Source: Ursus arctos (taxonomy: Eukaryota; Chordata; Mammalia; Carnivora; Ursidae). Taken from it: a stretch of DNA of 64,000 nt. The translations under genes were made by a program, and so were the position numbers. Position 1 is the stretch's first letter, and every line of letters starts with the position of its first letter. The stretch lies in NCBI RefSeq assembly GCF_023065955.2, contig NW_026623019.1:18542350-18606349 (forward strand). Reading direction: 5' to 3'. Positions 1-11,099 of this stretch are shown in pieces. The notes under the pieces were generated by a model. That model saw only the letters and a program-made list of their open reading frames with translations, was not told the DNA's origin and searched no databases.

Positions 1-899
1 GGAGGGACACTTTTGCCTAGTCTTCAGGGAGCAAGAGAATATTTTAAGAGTTGCGGAATTCCTTTAGTTTGTTGTGCCATCAGGATAACTTTTGTTCTCT
101 CTAACAGTGTTTTTGGGTATGAAGTTTTTGGTCTGAACTCTATCCCTATTCTTTCCAGATTCTGAGGTTTCTTATTTATGGGACTGTTCTTAGTCCCAGA
201 GAAGGAAGATAAGCAATTGTCATTAACACCTCTAGGTCAAGGCAGAAACTCTCTCTAATAAAGAAAGGGAAAGGCACGTCTCACACATCTTTCACACGGA
301 GCGCATTTGAGGAAGGGACGTTAAGGAACAGATGTGGTGTCATTATTCTCTCTAAAGTAGTTCTGAAGAATTAGGCTGTGCAGGCACAGTAAAAACCAAG
401 CCAAAATAAAACAAAAAGATAACAAGAAAAAATATTAAAAAATATTGTCTGAAACACCTTTCTTCTGAAGTATGCTATTTTACCTTGTGTAGGTAAAATA
501 GAATGTGGGGCACCGTAAGCAGAGTTTCCTGTTTTAAGGGACTTCTGGCACTAGATTAAGTCCCTCCCAGTGAAAATAGACCATCCATTCTGGAGACACA
601 TTTTTAGGTAAAATACAAAAATAATCAGTTATATATTTCATGCATATGTTGGCCTTTACTCGCTGGCTCAATTCCGGTTCATGCAGTTATACCCTGATTA
701 TCTGAAGCTCACCCTGCTGTCACTTCACTTGGTTAAAGGGGTTCTTCTTTACCTCTCCTTTAACAATCTTGCTAAGTGGATATAGGACAGTTACCGCGTT
801 TGCTGCATCTTACTTCTGGTATCACTAAAACCATCTTAGGGCCACATATTAATAGCAGACACTACCAGCGCTGGATGGCAGAAATCATACAAGTGTTAA
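1..899. other. No gene or repeat recognised
   Basis: AT-rich, apparently unique sequence. There is no open frame of note, no splice-flanked coding segment and no repeat that I recognise. Confidence 0.5.
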
Positions 900-1233
900 A
901 AATGGCTTCCAATGAAAGAACACAGAGGATTTTAGGGCAGTGAAACTACTCTGTGACAACATCATGATGGATATGTGCCATTTTGTCCAAACCCATAGAG
1001 TATACAATACCAACGTAACGTAACGTAAATCATGGATGCTTGGTGATAATGATGTATCAGTGTAGGTTCATCAGTTGTAGCAAATGTATCACTCTAGTGG
1101 GAGAGGTTGGTAATAGGGGAGCCTCTGCGTTGGAAAAGGCAGGGAGTATGTGGGAAATCTCTGTACCTTCCCTCAGATTTGCTGTGAACCTGAAAGTACT
1201 CTAAAAGATAAATCCTGTTATTAAAAAAAAAAG
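900..1233 (+). mobile_element. L1M-type LINE 3' end (old)
   Basis: The stretch reads like the 3' untranslated end of an old mammalian L1 (L1ME/L1M type). It has a 'gggcagtgaaactactctgt' start, a 'caaacccatagag' stretch, 'ggttcatcagttgtag' and a 'taaatcctgttatt' end leading into a 12-base A-run at about 1222-1233. It is 5'-truncated and heavily mutated. A small local expansion of 'cgtaa' (three units near 1014-1027) lies inside it. The family name is from memory; the orientation is clear from the A-tail. Confidence 0.65.
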
Positions 1234-1599
1234 GGCACATGGAGAGCTCAGGCAAGGTGGAGCATTGCCTTGTTCAAACTCAGCTGAGAATACATGTGTC
1301 GGGCAACTTAAATTTTTTGCCACTCTTCAGGTATCCACAAAGATCATGGAAGTACTATTTTTGATTTGGGGTTTACAAATGAATTTTAGGGAGTAGGCAA
1401 ATTTACAAATACGGGATTCATGAATAATAAGAATCAACTGTATATCCAGCCTGATTCTGAGTTAGTCTCACCATGATTCTTAATTTGTAACAGGTATTTG
1501 GTTTATGGTAGATCGTATCTATCATTTCTGTGATTTTAATATGAGAAGCTAAATTTCCTTTTCCTCCTACGATCTCCGTGTTGACTTTCAGACTGATTT

Positions 1600-1745
1600 G
1601 CTTTCTAATAACAGTTCTACTGCTTATTAGTGGTGTATCCTTGGACAGGTTGTTTAACCTCTTGGAACTTTAGGTTTGTTATCTATAAATGGGAGGGAAA
1701 GCACCTAACCCTACATAATTGTTGTGAGAGGTGGGGAGATGATGG
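1600..1745 (+). mobile_element. MIR SINE fragment
   Basis: The fragment follows the MIR core: a 'tctactgcttattag' stretch, then 'gacaggttgtttaacctctt', then 'ataaatgggag' and 'ttgttgtgagag'. These correspond to the tRNA-related and core sections of MIR. It is old, partial and without a target duplication. Confidence 0.75.
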
Positions 1746-1904
1746 TGATAAAACAACCACCACCCTTCCTGGCCCATTGTAGGAGTTGATGGTTACCTAC
1801 TCTAATACCTACTCCAGTGGCTACCAAAGGAAAGTAATTAGGTCCTGTGAGTTTGACTTAGGCACATGCAGAAGCTCATTTATGTAAAGAGTCGGTCTTT
1901 CAGT

Positions 1905-2480
1905 CATTCATTTATTTATTCATAATTCAATGTTTACTGAATACTTAGAATATGCCAGATTCTAAGCAGGTGCTAACAATGCAAAAAACTAACATTGAGT
2001 TGCATAAGGAGCTATCTAAGCAGATCACATAAAATGAAAATACATGTTTGGTTGAAGGCAGCACAGACTGGCAAGGTTAGGGGGGACTTCACAAAGGAGA
2101 CAATGGTTATGCTAAAAGGAGGTGTAAGAATTTACTACATGAACAAAGTCAAGAATCATATTTTTGGAAGAGAAATTTGTATGTACGAAAGCCATGAAGG
2201 GAAGAGAATAAGGTACATTTTGAGAACAGCAGGAATTTTAATATCGTGCAAACCTAGGGTTCCGTGTCAAAAGAAGGAGCACGACATATCAGAAGAAACC
2301 AGATCAGTCTGGCTGAAGATTTTAAACCTTATTCGGAGGTCAGTGGAAAAAAAAATAAAAATAAAAACCAGAAAACTTAAAATAGGGATTGATATTATTC
2401 AGCTTGCATTTATGACCCTTACTTGGTCACTGATATGCAAGACCATTTGGAGGAGCAATACTGAGAAAAAGAGTTTATGA
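1905..2480 (-). mobile_element. L2 LINE 3' region, antisense (decayed)
   Basis: The left edge (about 1905-1975) is the reverse complement of the L2 3' end: TTTATTTATTCAT, 'tgtttactgaatacttag', 'atatgccag..tctaagcaggtgcta'. The following 'ggacttcacaaaggagacaat' and 'gaagagaaatttgtatgtac' match the usual continuation of antisense L2. A 161-codon plus-strand open frame at 1995-2480 lies inside it. I regard that frame as chance, because it runs antisense to L2 and its basic, low-information translation has no recognisable domain. Similarity past about 2300 is weak. Confidence 0.55.
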
Positions 2481-3099
2481 AGTCATGATACTACTTCATT
2501 GTGAAGAGGTTGGGAACTAAACAGTGGTGTGGCAATAAATGAAGATTCACCCAAATGAGAATGAGCAAAAGATATTCATCAGAACTTGCTAGAGCAAGGG
2601 AGTCAGCCACCATCCCTTGCGTTTGGCAGGCTCAAAGGCAGGCATAGAAGTGGGAAAGCTTATGGTAGAAAGAAGAGGAAAGCCTCCAATATGCCCTGAA
2701 AGAAGGTGGTGGACATGTGAAAGCCGTAGGTAGGCAGCCAACAAGAAGCAGGCCATGTTGTATGATTGTTTAGGGTACATAAATGGCTTCCTCTGGTTGG
2801 TCTTAAGTTAGAAATGGGGGCAAATTAGAGAAGCTGTCAGTCGTTAGTCAAGTCCTGGATGTTTTGGACCAAGGGTTACCAGGGTTATTGTTTTGCTTGA
2901 CAGAGATATTAGTTAAGACTTTTTGGATTCATTACAGTAGGAAATAAGTTGCCTTCCTGGGCTAAGTGCTGCAGATTGTGGGTCAGAAGTCCATCTTTTA
3001 CATATAGTCTGGTCACTGTCTGACTGCGTATTCAGTGGCTAAGTGGGCAGTGCATTTTAGGAAATCATAAGGGACCACTGAGATAAAAGATAAAACATA
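2481..3099. other. No gene or repeat recognised
   Basis: Apparently unique sequence. Only short chance open frames are present (for example a 63-codon minus-strand frame at 2589-2780). Confidence 0.45.
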
Positions 3100-3225
3100 T
3101 TCAGACAAGAGCTCTGACTTGCCCATGGTCACATATCACAGAGAGCGTGGTGGGGCAAGAATGAAAATCCCTTGATCCTCTCTGGTGCAATTACTGATTT
3201 TCTACACTGCATCTAAACTAACTGA
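3100..3225 (-). mobile_element. MIR SINE fragment, antisense
   Basis: 'gacttgcccatggtcacata' followed by 'gtggggcaagaatgaaaatc' is the reverse complement of the MIR 3' half (gacttgcccaaggtcacacag, then the cagagctgggatt-like stretch). It is old and partial. Confidence 0.7.
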
Positions 3226-3848
3226 TCAATAGCTATAATAAGAGGTGGGAGGATGAGAAGGAAAATTCCTATTCTATGTGAAGAGTGGAAGTAATTTAGG
3301 TTAGTAAATATGAGCATGTTCTGGTCTTTCCATAATCTCCGTAAGGGGGAAACTCTTTACTGCACTTGAAAATAATATCTCCTGTCCTCAAAACATGCTC
3401 TGTTTCATCAAGTGCATTATGATTTTTCTACTACTATGTGCTTTATTCTGTGTATTCTGCACAAACTTGGGACTAAAAGAATAAAGTAGAAACTGAGCGA
3501 ATGGAACAGTTTTTATTTGGATGAACTGCCTCAACCTGTATGCCTTATGTCAGGGAACAGCTACTTCTTTATTCTTTCTTTCCATGCCATGTAAAGTCTT
3601 TTTCCTTACTGGGTTAACAAATACTGAATGACTTAATTTGATACAGGGATTAAATGTTAGTAAAAGTTTCAGATTCGATCCCGAGCAAAGAGATGAATGT
3701 CTGAAGATTCATGAGCCATTAGCAGACCAAGGCAGCCTGACAAAACTACAGAGAAAATAGAGCTAATAAGCATATCCTCTTGGTCTTCCATGCCCACAAC
3801 AGTCCAGTAAGTAAAGACTGATGATATGAAAGTGTTTAAAAAAAAAAA
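3226..3848. other. No gene or repeat recognised
   Basis: Unique-looking AT-rich sequence ending in an A-run at 3838-3854 that abuts the next SINE. Confidence 0.45.
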
Positions 3849-3859
3849 AAAAAAGATTG

Positions 3860-4023
3860 AGGGGCACGTGGGTGGTTAAGCGTCCGACTGTTGATCTCAT
3901 CTCAGGTCTTGATCTCATGTTTGTGAGTTCAAGCCCAGCAATGGTCTCCGTGCTAGGCTTGGAGCCTACTTAAAAAAAATAAATAAATAAAATAAAGTAA
4001 AATAAAATAAAATAAATATTTTT
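3860..4023 (+). mobile_element. CAN-SINE (SINEC), diverged copy
   Basis: This is a tRNA-derived carnivore SINE. It has a 'ggggcacgtgggtggttaag' head (part of the 'ggctcagt' block is deleted), the B-box-like 'gagttcaagcccagcaatgg', 'ggagcctactt', then a tail of AAATA/AAAATA units. Short direct repeats of 'aaaaaagattg' at 3849-3859 and 4024-4034 are a plausible target-site duplication. They overlap A-rich sequence, so the call is soft. The CT-rich middle is missing, giving a short and apparently older copy. Confidence 0.85.
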
Positions 4024-4033
4024 AAAAAAGATT

Positions 4034-4053
4034 GGGAGGGGCGGGGGGGGGGG
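4034..4053. repeat. G-rich tract
   Basis: A nearly uninterrupted G-run broken by one A and one C, ending in 11 Gs. It lies immediately 3' of a SINE target duplication. It could form a G-quadruplex, or it may be a length-unstable homopolymer or assembly error. Confidence 0.8.
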
Positions 4054-4839
4054 AAGAGTTAAAAGAAACTGCTAGTAAATTGTTTCAAAATGTCAAAAAC
4101 ATTTCTTCTGCCTCCAGTACAGTTATTTATACCCAGTCAGTGGCAGAGGCAGAGTGAAGAAGCTGCTTGCCTAGAACTCAGGTCTCTTGCACCATTGCCT
4201 CTTGATTTATTTAAGCCAGCCAGGCTCCTTACATTGTGTAGGCAAGCCTTACCCCAGTGAACACTTTAAATGCCTCATGACCGAAACTCTTCCACTTCGT
4301 AGCTCCTTCAGCTTTGCTTTCTTTCACTGAAGACTGTTGGAAGAAATGAATTTAGGGCAGAACATTTCTGTCCACTCCCCTTGTTATCAAAAGCTTTAAA
4401 GGAAACGTATTTCACGCAGGGGAAATTCTCCCATGTTGGGGTTCACCTTTCCCCTCAACCCTCTTTGTGACCCTGGAAGTGACTACTTAGTGTCAGAACT
4501 CATCAGGGACCTCACTATGATCTCTGGCGGGGCGCGGGGAGGGAGGTGGGTAGAAAAACACCAAGCCAGAACCCGTGCTCAAGATTCATTAACAATATGA
4601 AAATAACATCTGTAATCATGTGGATCAAATGCTAATTTTCTTTAACTGCCTCACCAAAGTAGCCCCTCCAGATAGTCAAAGAAGAAGTAGGCTACCAAGA
4701 CCTCTTCTCTACATAACCACATACCCCAAAATAAGATCTGAATAAAGCACTGGGACTGCCAGTTGCAGAAAATCTCAAGACCCCTACTTCCTGGGTAGAG
4801 GGAGAAGCAGTAAGAATCTAAAACACTGTAGACTAGAAC
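4054..4839. other. No gene recognised
   Basis: Mostly unassigned sequence. About 4135-4200 ('agtggcagaggcagagtgaa', 'ctagaactcaggtctcttgc') resembles an antisense MIR tail but is too short for confidence. Confidence 0.4.
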
Positions 4840-5365
4840 TGTCACATGACAGACCCCCTGCTACGTGGGATCAGGTGTACACTCTTGGCCAGTCATATCC
4901 AGCCTTTCATGGCCTGCCTGACCTTTGGCCACTTCTCCACCTTCTTCTGCTGCCAGTCCACTCTACTTCCCCTGCCTCCACCACCCCTAGTGTTCCTCTC
5001 CAGGCATAGAGCATTTGACATTGCTCCTTCCCTCCTTATAGTTCACCTGCCTGACCAACTTTTCCATTTCTCCAGACCTTAGGCCATTATTATTTCTCCT
5101 GTGAAGCCTTTTCTGGCTTCCCTTGTCCCAAGACAATTAGATCTCTTTTTTCCTTTGTTCTGCCACTACCATTTTTGTATTTACTCAATAATCTTCCCAC
5201 TCAGTAATGTTTATTGCAAAGATGTCTGTCTTCTCTCCCAGAGAGAGAGCCCCTTGAAAGCAGTAAATATACCTGTCATTACTTGAGATGAACTAAACAC
5301 ATTTCGTGGCACAATAATAATGGTTGCACATAATAATTATTTACTGAATAAATGAGTTAATGTAT
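4840..5365 (+). mobile_element. L2 LINE 3' end
   Basis: A long, recognisable L2 3' region: 'cacttctccaccttcttctg', 'ttcacctgcctgaccaactt', 'tgtgaagccttttctggctt' (L2 reads 'gtgaagccttccctgactt'), 'agagagccccttgaaagcag' and the terminal 'tttactgaataaatgagtta'. Small open frames here (4846-5082, 5101-5286) are translations of L2 3' sequence, not genes. Confidence 0.85.
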
Positions 5366-5803
5366 GACCATGGTTCCAAAATTCTGCCCCTGACATTAGA
5401 TATTTAATAAGAAGACCCAGATAAGTCATTTTCCTTGTTAGGGCATTATAAATATGGCCTCCGTAAATATAACTCATGCTTTTGTGATACAGATATTTTT
5501 AGCCTCTTTGGATAATGAAATTCAGATGTTTATTTCACACTTTGTAAATGTCTAGTTCATCTTAAATTTTTTTTTTTTGGGGGGGGGACTCAGGGGTAAC
5601 ACCAATTTCTAAATTATGCTGAATAAGTCCAGTCCAATTTTATACTGTTTTGGTCCCCCATGATTTTCTGGTTATACTTTATTCCTTTGGCAAACTGGAA
5701 AGTTATTACTTTTAAATTGTGTATTTGTTGGGATAATGGTGACTGATACGTGTAAATTGGAATCCTGGCCTGAGCTATGTCTAGGAGATCAAATGATGTC
5801 ATC
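5366..5803. other. No gene or repeat recognised
   Basis: AT-rich sequence with a T-run followed by a G-run at about 5569-5587. No coding signal. Confidence 0.45.
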
Positions 5804-5822
5804 AGAAATCTCCCACTTTTCC

Positions 5823-6024
5823 AGGGCCCCTGGGTGGCTCAGTTGGTCAAGCATCTGACTCTTGATTTCGGCTCAGGTCCTCATCTCAGGGTCATAGGAT
5901 CAAGCCCTGCACTGGACGTGGAGCCTGCTTGAGATTCTCTCTCTTCCTCTCCCTCTTCCCCTGCCTCCCCTCCCACTCTCTTGCTCTTTCTCTAAGGAAA
6001 AAAAAAAAAAAAAAAGGAAAGGAA
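5823..6024 (+). mobile_element. CAN-SINE (SINEC) with target-site duplication
   Basis: Head 'gggcccctgggtggctcagt', B-box region 'ggatcaagccctgcactgga', 'gtggagcctgcttgagattc', a CT-rich middle and an A-rich tail. It is flanked by a 19-bp direct repeat at 5804-5822 and 6025-6043 with one mismatch (agaaatctcccacttttcc versus ctcgcac in the second copy). This is a clear target-primed retrotransposition product. Confidence 0.95.
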
Positions 6025-6043
6025 AGAAATCTCGCACTTTTCC

Positions 6044-7949
6044 TATTTCTCTTAGCTCTGCTTATCTATGTGTTGTTTTCATTCCTTTAAGCAATATCCA
6101 TATGATAGCAAAGATAACCACTGGCAGCTTTAGGCTCCCCCAGTGTTTCCACTAAGTGATCCCAGGGAAAGATTGTGTTTCTCTCCCTGTGGCATAAGCA
6201 CAAGTCATGCAGATGGCTCATCGGCCTGAATTGTGTCCCATGGCCCTCTTTGGACCAGTCACTGTCGCGTTGGACACTAATTGGATAGAACGAGGTCATA
6301 AACAGATCCTCGTGCTAGGGATGGTATGGGATTAATTTTGGTTTACTGTACCAGAACTAGATGTTTTAAAAATGTAAAAGAGATGATTTCCCAAAAGAGA
6401 TACCAAGCAAACAAAACAAACTAACAGAAAATATTTTGGCCCACTGCAAATATCTTTTGCTTGTTCTCTACAGCTGTTCTCTGTCTTCCTCGAACTTAAA
6501 GCAATCAGAATGCCATCAAGTATACAGTATTAGAGCTGCTGTCATATTGTAGAAGACAGTAACATTCTGTTTTGCTTTTAAACATTAGTACTAAACATTA
6601 GAAGATTTATGGGTTTCCTTTTTGTCTTTTTTCCACATAAAGCTTTGTCTTGAGCAAGTATTTATAACTCTTCACTCCCATTCCTGAAGCATAATTGATT
6701 GCTTTGAGCCCAGCATTCTCTGAAGAGAGTTCAATTTTTATTTTTCTCGAATATTTGCCTTGCACTAAGATCTTATTAAATCCACTTGCCACTTTGCTGC
6801 TCACTTCAAAGCTTTGGAGATTGCCCTGCCATTTATCCCACCCTGTATCTATCCAAGGATAGAACACTGAGAAAGTTTACTCTAATATTTAAACTAAATA
6901 AGATTTCTGTGCCTACTTTCTCCAGAATAACTCACGATATCATCCTCACATCAAAACATAATGGCAGTAAACCTAATCACAATAGCAAAATATCCCAGTT
7001 TGGCAACGCTTGCTGTTTATGGAGTTAGTGTCAAGTTCTGTTGTTCTAATCTTCCAAAGCCAGAGCTGAATCTGGGGGATGCAACTATGGGAAACACAGT
7101 ATCTAGTTGTGGAATGCTATAATAGTGGGGGTAACTGCATTCCTGTCACAAGGCAGAACCTGACTGCAGTTGGTGGATCTTTATAGAACTGTTTGAAATT
7201 CATCTCACCGTAAGGAAGTAAGATTTCCTTTTTCAGAAAGCCACTTCGGTCAAGTATACAAAAATGCAAAGAAATCGTAATATACTTCAACAGTCACATC
7301 TGCTCAGTTGCCAAATGTAGCAATCATACCTTCACCAACATTACTTCCTAAGTTGATTTCCATGGCATGTGTATATACTCTATGGGTTGTCTTTTCAGTC
7401 TCCTTCTTTATGTTCTCCTCTTCTACCTCATAAAACGTGTCCCCACGACCTCTCCATAGACCATAATCTTGCCCCTTTGCACCCTCTTTTTGGCAGTTTC
7501 TTATATTTGCAGCATTTCTTTGAATATGTATACACCTGTATTTTTAGCTACACTTTTCTTCCAAACTCTAGACCTGAATTTTTTCATGTGAACTAAATAT
7601 CTCCATTCAAGTAGCCCTTTAGGACTTCAAATTCTTTACCTGTAAAACACAATTTAACACCTATTTACAAAACATTTCTTTCTCCAAATTTTCTTTCCTC
7701 TATCTCTCCCTCCTGTTTCCTTTCTTTCTTTATTTAGCTCATTATACTGAACTACTTTATTCTAATAATACCCAAATGCGTACAGCAGTAATAATATAAA
7801 AACAGGTAAAAATTTCTTAGGATTTTAACTTTTATGCATCAACTAAACCAAAAGAGCCAAACATTTCTTAGGATTTTAGTTCTTATGCAATTATTATTAA
7901 AAAAAAAAAGGTAATGTTACAGATTTAAAACATTCAATATGACAAGAGT
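6044..7949. other. No gene recognised; unassigned sequence
   Basis: No coding exon or confident repeat. 7340-7620 is pyrimidine-rich and vaguely L2-like. A 51-bp-spaced near repeat of 'atttcttaggatttta' occurs at 7812 and 7863. Open frames of 70-86 codons (6087-6299, 6607-6867, 6786-7028) lack recognisable domains and overlap each other on both strands. Confidence 0.4.
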
Positions 7950-8540
7950 AAATTTATCTTTTGTTTCAAAATAATCCAGTGGACTATTGGCTAAGAAATG
8001 AAAACTTTTTAATATAGACAATGGCATAATAGGGTTCATTATAATATTATATACTACATAGATAGACAGATGCACTGTTCAAAATAATAAGAATGTTGGA
8101 AACATCCCAATTTACTATCACAGTAAAATCAATATTTTTGTCATAGTCATACAAAGAAATATTAAGACTAAAAATGAAGGATATGTATATATCGACACAG
8201 AAGAATTATATAAACAAAATGTTGAGCAAAGTGTACATCACAAGAAACATTACAAAATGATATTATTTATAAATTTCTAAAGTAAACAGAACATACAGCA
8301 TATATGTGTGGTTAATATGAGCTGTGTATGTATGTGATGTTTCCATAAAGTATACCATATGGCACCTTGGGTGGATAGAAGACGGGTACACAAAGACTAT
8401 AAAAGATATTTTTAATATATCTTAGCTGGATGGAGAGTACATAAGCATTTTATCATTTTTCACAATTATTATACATTAATTATATACATCTTTTGTATAT
8501 CTGATATCTTTCACAAAAAGAATAGAGGCAGAATCAGTTT
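7950..8540 (+). mobile_element. Old L1/HAL1-like LINE 3' fragment
   Basis: The order of stretches matches the 3' section of old L1M/HAL1 elements: 'gactattggctaagaaatga', 'atattaagactaaaaatgaa', 'acaaaatgttgagcaaagtg', 'acaaaatgatattatttat', then the AT-rich end. It is strongly decayed and without a clear poly-A tail. Orientation is inferred from the order of blocks. Confidence 0.5.
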
Positions 8541-8612
8541 CTAAATGATGAATTCATAACATTTAAGAAAAGTTACATAGAGTTTTCATTCTAGTTCAAA
8601 AGGACAAACAAG

Positions 8613-8790
8613 GGGTGCCTGGGTGGCTCAGCTGGTTAAGAGTCTGCCTTCGGCTCAGGTCACAACCTGGGATCGAGCCCCACGTCGGGCTCCCTGCTCA
8701 GCAGGGAATCTGCTTTTCCCCTGTCTGCTTCTCCCTCTGCTTGTGCTCTCTCTCTCTGACAAATAAATAAATAAAATGTTAAAAAAAAAA
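8613..8790 (+). mobile_element. CAN-SINE (SINEC) with target-site duplication
   Basis: Head 'ggggtgcctgggtggctcag', 'gtctgccttcggctcaggtc', B-box-like 'gatcgagccccacgtcgggc', CT-rich middle, 'aaataaataaataaaatg' and a poly-A. A 15-bp target duplication with one mismatch lies at 8598-8612 (aaaaggacaaacaag) and 8791-8805 (aaaaggacaatcaag). Confidence 0.95.
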
Positions 8791-9184
8791 AAAAGGACAA
8801 TCAAGATGAAAGTTTAGTTATCAAAAAGCATCTGACACATAATTTAAAAAATGGATGAATGGCATAGCAGTCACTGTCATATTCTGTTTATCTTTCTGTC
8901 ATTAGTTTACAACTAATACCATTGGGACCAGAGAATATAGACTTCATCATATAATTTTCTTTGAAATTTGTTGAATCTTACCTTATGGAAAGTCAGTTAT
9001 TGCAAAAGTTAATTTTGTGTTTGAAATGAGTGTATATTCCCCACTTATAAAAGCCAGGAAATCTATCTATAAGAACTTAATCAAGCTGTTCAAATTTCCT
9101 TATCCTTACTGATTTTGTTTGTTTGTTTAGTATATCAATTTCAAAGAGAAGTACATTAAAATTTTCAATTATGTAGTATTTGTC

Positions 9185-9552
9185 CAAGTCCATTCAGACT
9201 GCTATAACAAATTACAGTAGATGGAGTTGTTTATAAACAGCAGAAATTTATTTCCCACAGATTTAGAGGTTGGGAAATCCAAGATCAAGATTCAATGACA
9301 GATTCAATGTCTGGTGAGAACCCACTTCCTGGCTCATCAGCAGTAGTCTTCTTGCTGTGTCAACATGGTAGAAGAGGGAGAGGGAACTCCCTGGGCTCTC
9401 TTTTTATCACAGTATTAGTCCCATTCATGAAGGCTCTGTCCTCATAATCTGATCACTTCCCAAAGGCCCCACTTCCAAATACCGTCAAACTGGATATTAA
9501 GTTTCAATGTATAAATTTTGGGGAGGACACAAACATTCAGTTTATAGCAATA
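9185..9552 (-). mobile_element. MST-type MaLR LTR, antisense
   Basis: The reverse complement follows the MST/THE1-group solo LTR. On the plus strand it reads 'gtccattcagactgctataa', 'cagaaatttatttcccacag', 'gagaacccacttcctggctc', 'ttagtcccattcatgaaggc', 'aaaggccccacttccaaata' and 'aggacacaaacattcagttt'. Its length (about 365 bp) is usual for an MST LTR. It interrupts the minus-strand L1. No internal sequence is attached, so it is a solo LTR. Confidence 0.85.
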
Positions 9553-9712
9553 TTTTTGTCATTTTTCCTTGTTATTTTGCCAGTTTGCCCTATACATTTT
9601 GAAGGTATGTTATTAGGTGCATACAAGGTTAGATTTTTAAAATCTTCCTTGTAAATTGAACTTTTATCAATATGTTGTAATGTTTTTATATTTTCTTATA
9701 ATCTGAGCTTAA

Positions 9713-9931
9713 AATATAAAGAATTTCTACAACTCAGCACCAAAAAAGCAAATAATAAAATTTTTAAAATGGGCAGAGGACATGAATAGACATTTTTTCC
9801 AAAGAAGACATGCAGATGACAAGGTGCTCAACATCACTAATCGTCAGAGAAATGCAAATCAAAACCATAATGAGGTATCACCTCGCACCTATCAGAATGG
9901 CTAAAATTAAAAACAAAAGAAAGAACAAGTA
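9713..9931 (+). mobile_element. L1 ORF2 fragment, sense
   Basis: 'gggcagaggacatgaataga', 'aagaagacatgcagatgac', 'atcactaatcgtcagagaaa', 'atcaaaaccataatgaggta', 'cacctcgcacctatcagaat' is the well-conserved block of mammalian L1 ORF2 just upstream of its C-terminus, also present at 48.75-48.90 kb. It is only about 220 bp, lacks the 3' end and sits inside the minus-strand L1. It may mark an inversion (twin-priming) or a separate insertion. Confidence 0.85.
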
Positions 9932-10047
9932 AAAAATAATAATTTCAGCTTAATGAGTTTTTTTTAAGATTAATATATTTATAGCAGCTGTCTTTTGGTT
10001 GGTTTTTATAAGGATACACTTTAATATTCAAGTTTTCTAGGTCTTTA

Positions 10048-10266
10048 TGGTTTTGTTTTTTGTGGGTGTTTTGTTTTGTTTTGTTTTTAGAGAGTGTGTA
10101 TGTGCCATGGGGTGGTAGGGGTGGATAGAGGGAGAGATAGAATCTTAAGTAGTCTCCATACCCAGTGCAGAGCCTGATGTGGGGCTTGATACCATGACCC
10201 TGAGATCATGACCTGAGCTGAAATAAAGAGTTAGACGCTTAACCTACTGAGCCACCCAGTCACCCC
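10048..10266 (-). mobile_element. CAN-SINE (SINEC), antisense, with target-site duplication
   Basis: The plus strand shows the reverse complement: T-rich start, a 'gagggagagatagaatctta' purine block, 'cagagcctgatgtggggctt', 'ccctgagatcatgacctgag', 'gacgcttaacctactgagcc' and 'acccagtcacccc'. A perfect 12-bp target duplication (tctaggtcttta) occurs at 10036-10047 and 10267-10278. It was inserted into the older L1. Confidence 0.93.
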
Positions 10267-10589
10267 TCTAGGTCTTTAAATGTGAATTTTGTAAACAGGA
10301 GAATTTGAATTTTGCTTCTTTCAGTCTTTGTTTTTTAACCAGAATGCTTGCAGTACTTAATTTATTTTGATTACTGATATATTTGGTTTTGTTTTCCTAT
10401 TTTATTTAGAGATTAGTATATATTTTAATATGCCCATTCTTTTGGGTTAACTGGGCTTTTCCCCTTCAATTTCCATATTTCCCTTATAATAGTTTGGAAA
10501 CTATATGTTTCTTAAAAATATTTTAATGAATAATGTAGAAAATCTACATGCCAATTTCAACAATGAATTCGAAAGTTAATTGATATATA

Positions 10590-10745
10590 ACTGTTGCTCA
10601 GTTAACAGTATTAACACAAATTGAGTGACTTAAAACCACACATTTATTATCTTTCAGTTTCTGTGGGTCAGGTGTCTGGGTACAGATAACCTGGGTCATC
10701 TGCTCAGAGTCTCACAGAGTTACAGTGAATATGTGTTTGACTCAA
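10590..10745 (-). mobile_element. MaLR-type LTR end fragment, antisense
   Basis: 'gtgacttaaaaccacacat', 'ttattatctttcagtttctg', 'tgggtcaggtgtctgggtac' and 'gagtctcacagagttacagt' are the antisense of the 3' portion of a MaLR/MLT1-like LTR, the same block as in the fuller copy at 42553-42985. Truncated. Confidence 0.6.
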
Positions 10746-11099
10746 TAAATGTACTTGTTTTATATGAGATATTTGGCTCTTTAATATGTACAGTGTTTTG
10801 GGGTCTGAGTCTATATTGGTTATATTTTCTGTGTTAACTCCTGATAGCTTGTTTCTAGTTAATTTATTGACTTTTTTATTGTGAGTTTGTGTGCCTTTTC
10901 TTCTTACCTGTGGAGAGTCTTTGAGACCAGGTCTTCGGTGTGTTCTTCCAAAGAGGTTTTTTATTTGATGTATGCTAGACATCACAGGGCAGTCATTTAA
11001 AGGTCAGATTTAAACTAAATTAGGGTTTGTGTATTTTTCAGACTAGGTAGTTATTACAAATTTTGGCCTCAAATCCAAATTTATGTAGGTATTGGTTAG

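Larger units (their letters stand above)
8875..11050 (-). mobile_element. Old minus-strand L1 broken by four later insertions
   Basis: The remaining blocks (8875-9183, 9553-9712, 9932-10047, 10267-10500, 10746-11050) read as the reverse complement of L1 sequence upstream of the ORF2 3' part, similar to the antisense L1s at 16-18 kb and 35-37.9 kb. Examples are 'accattgggaccagagaata', 'aagccaggaaatctatctat' and, near the element's 5' end, 'ttcggtgtgttcttccaaag'. Separate insertions in it are an MST LTR, a plus-strand L1 piece, a SINE and a MaLR fragment. No open frame survives. Joining the blocks into one element is an inference from order and orientation. Confidence 0.55.

Noticed and set aside
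1995..2480. Longest open frame (161 codons, plus strand) as a gene
   Set aside because: It overlaps an antisense L2 relic, has a lysine-rich low-information translation, no recognisable domain, and no promoter, splice or polyadenylation context.
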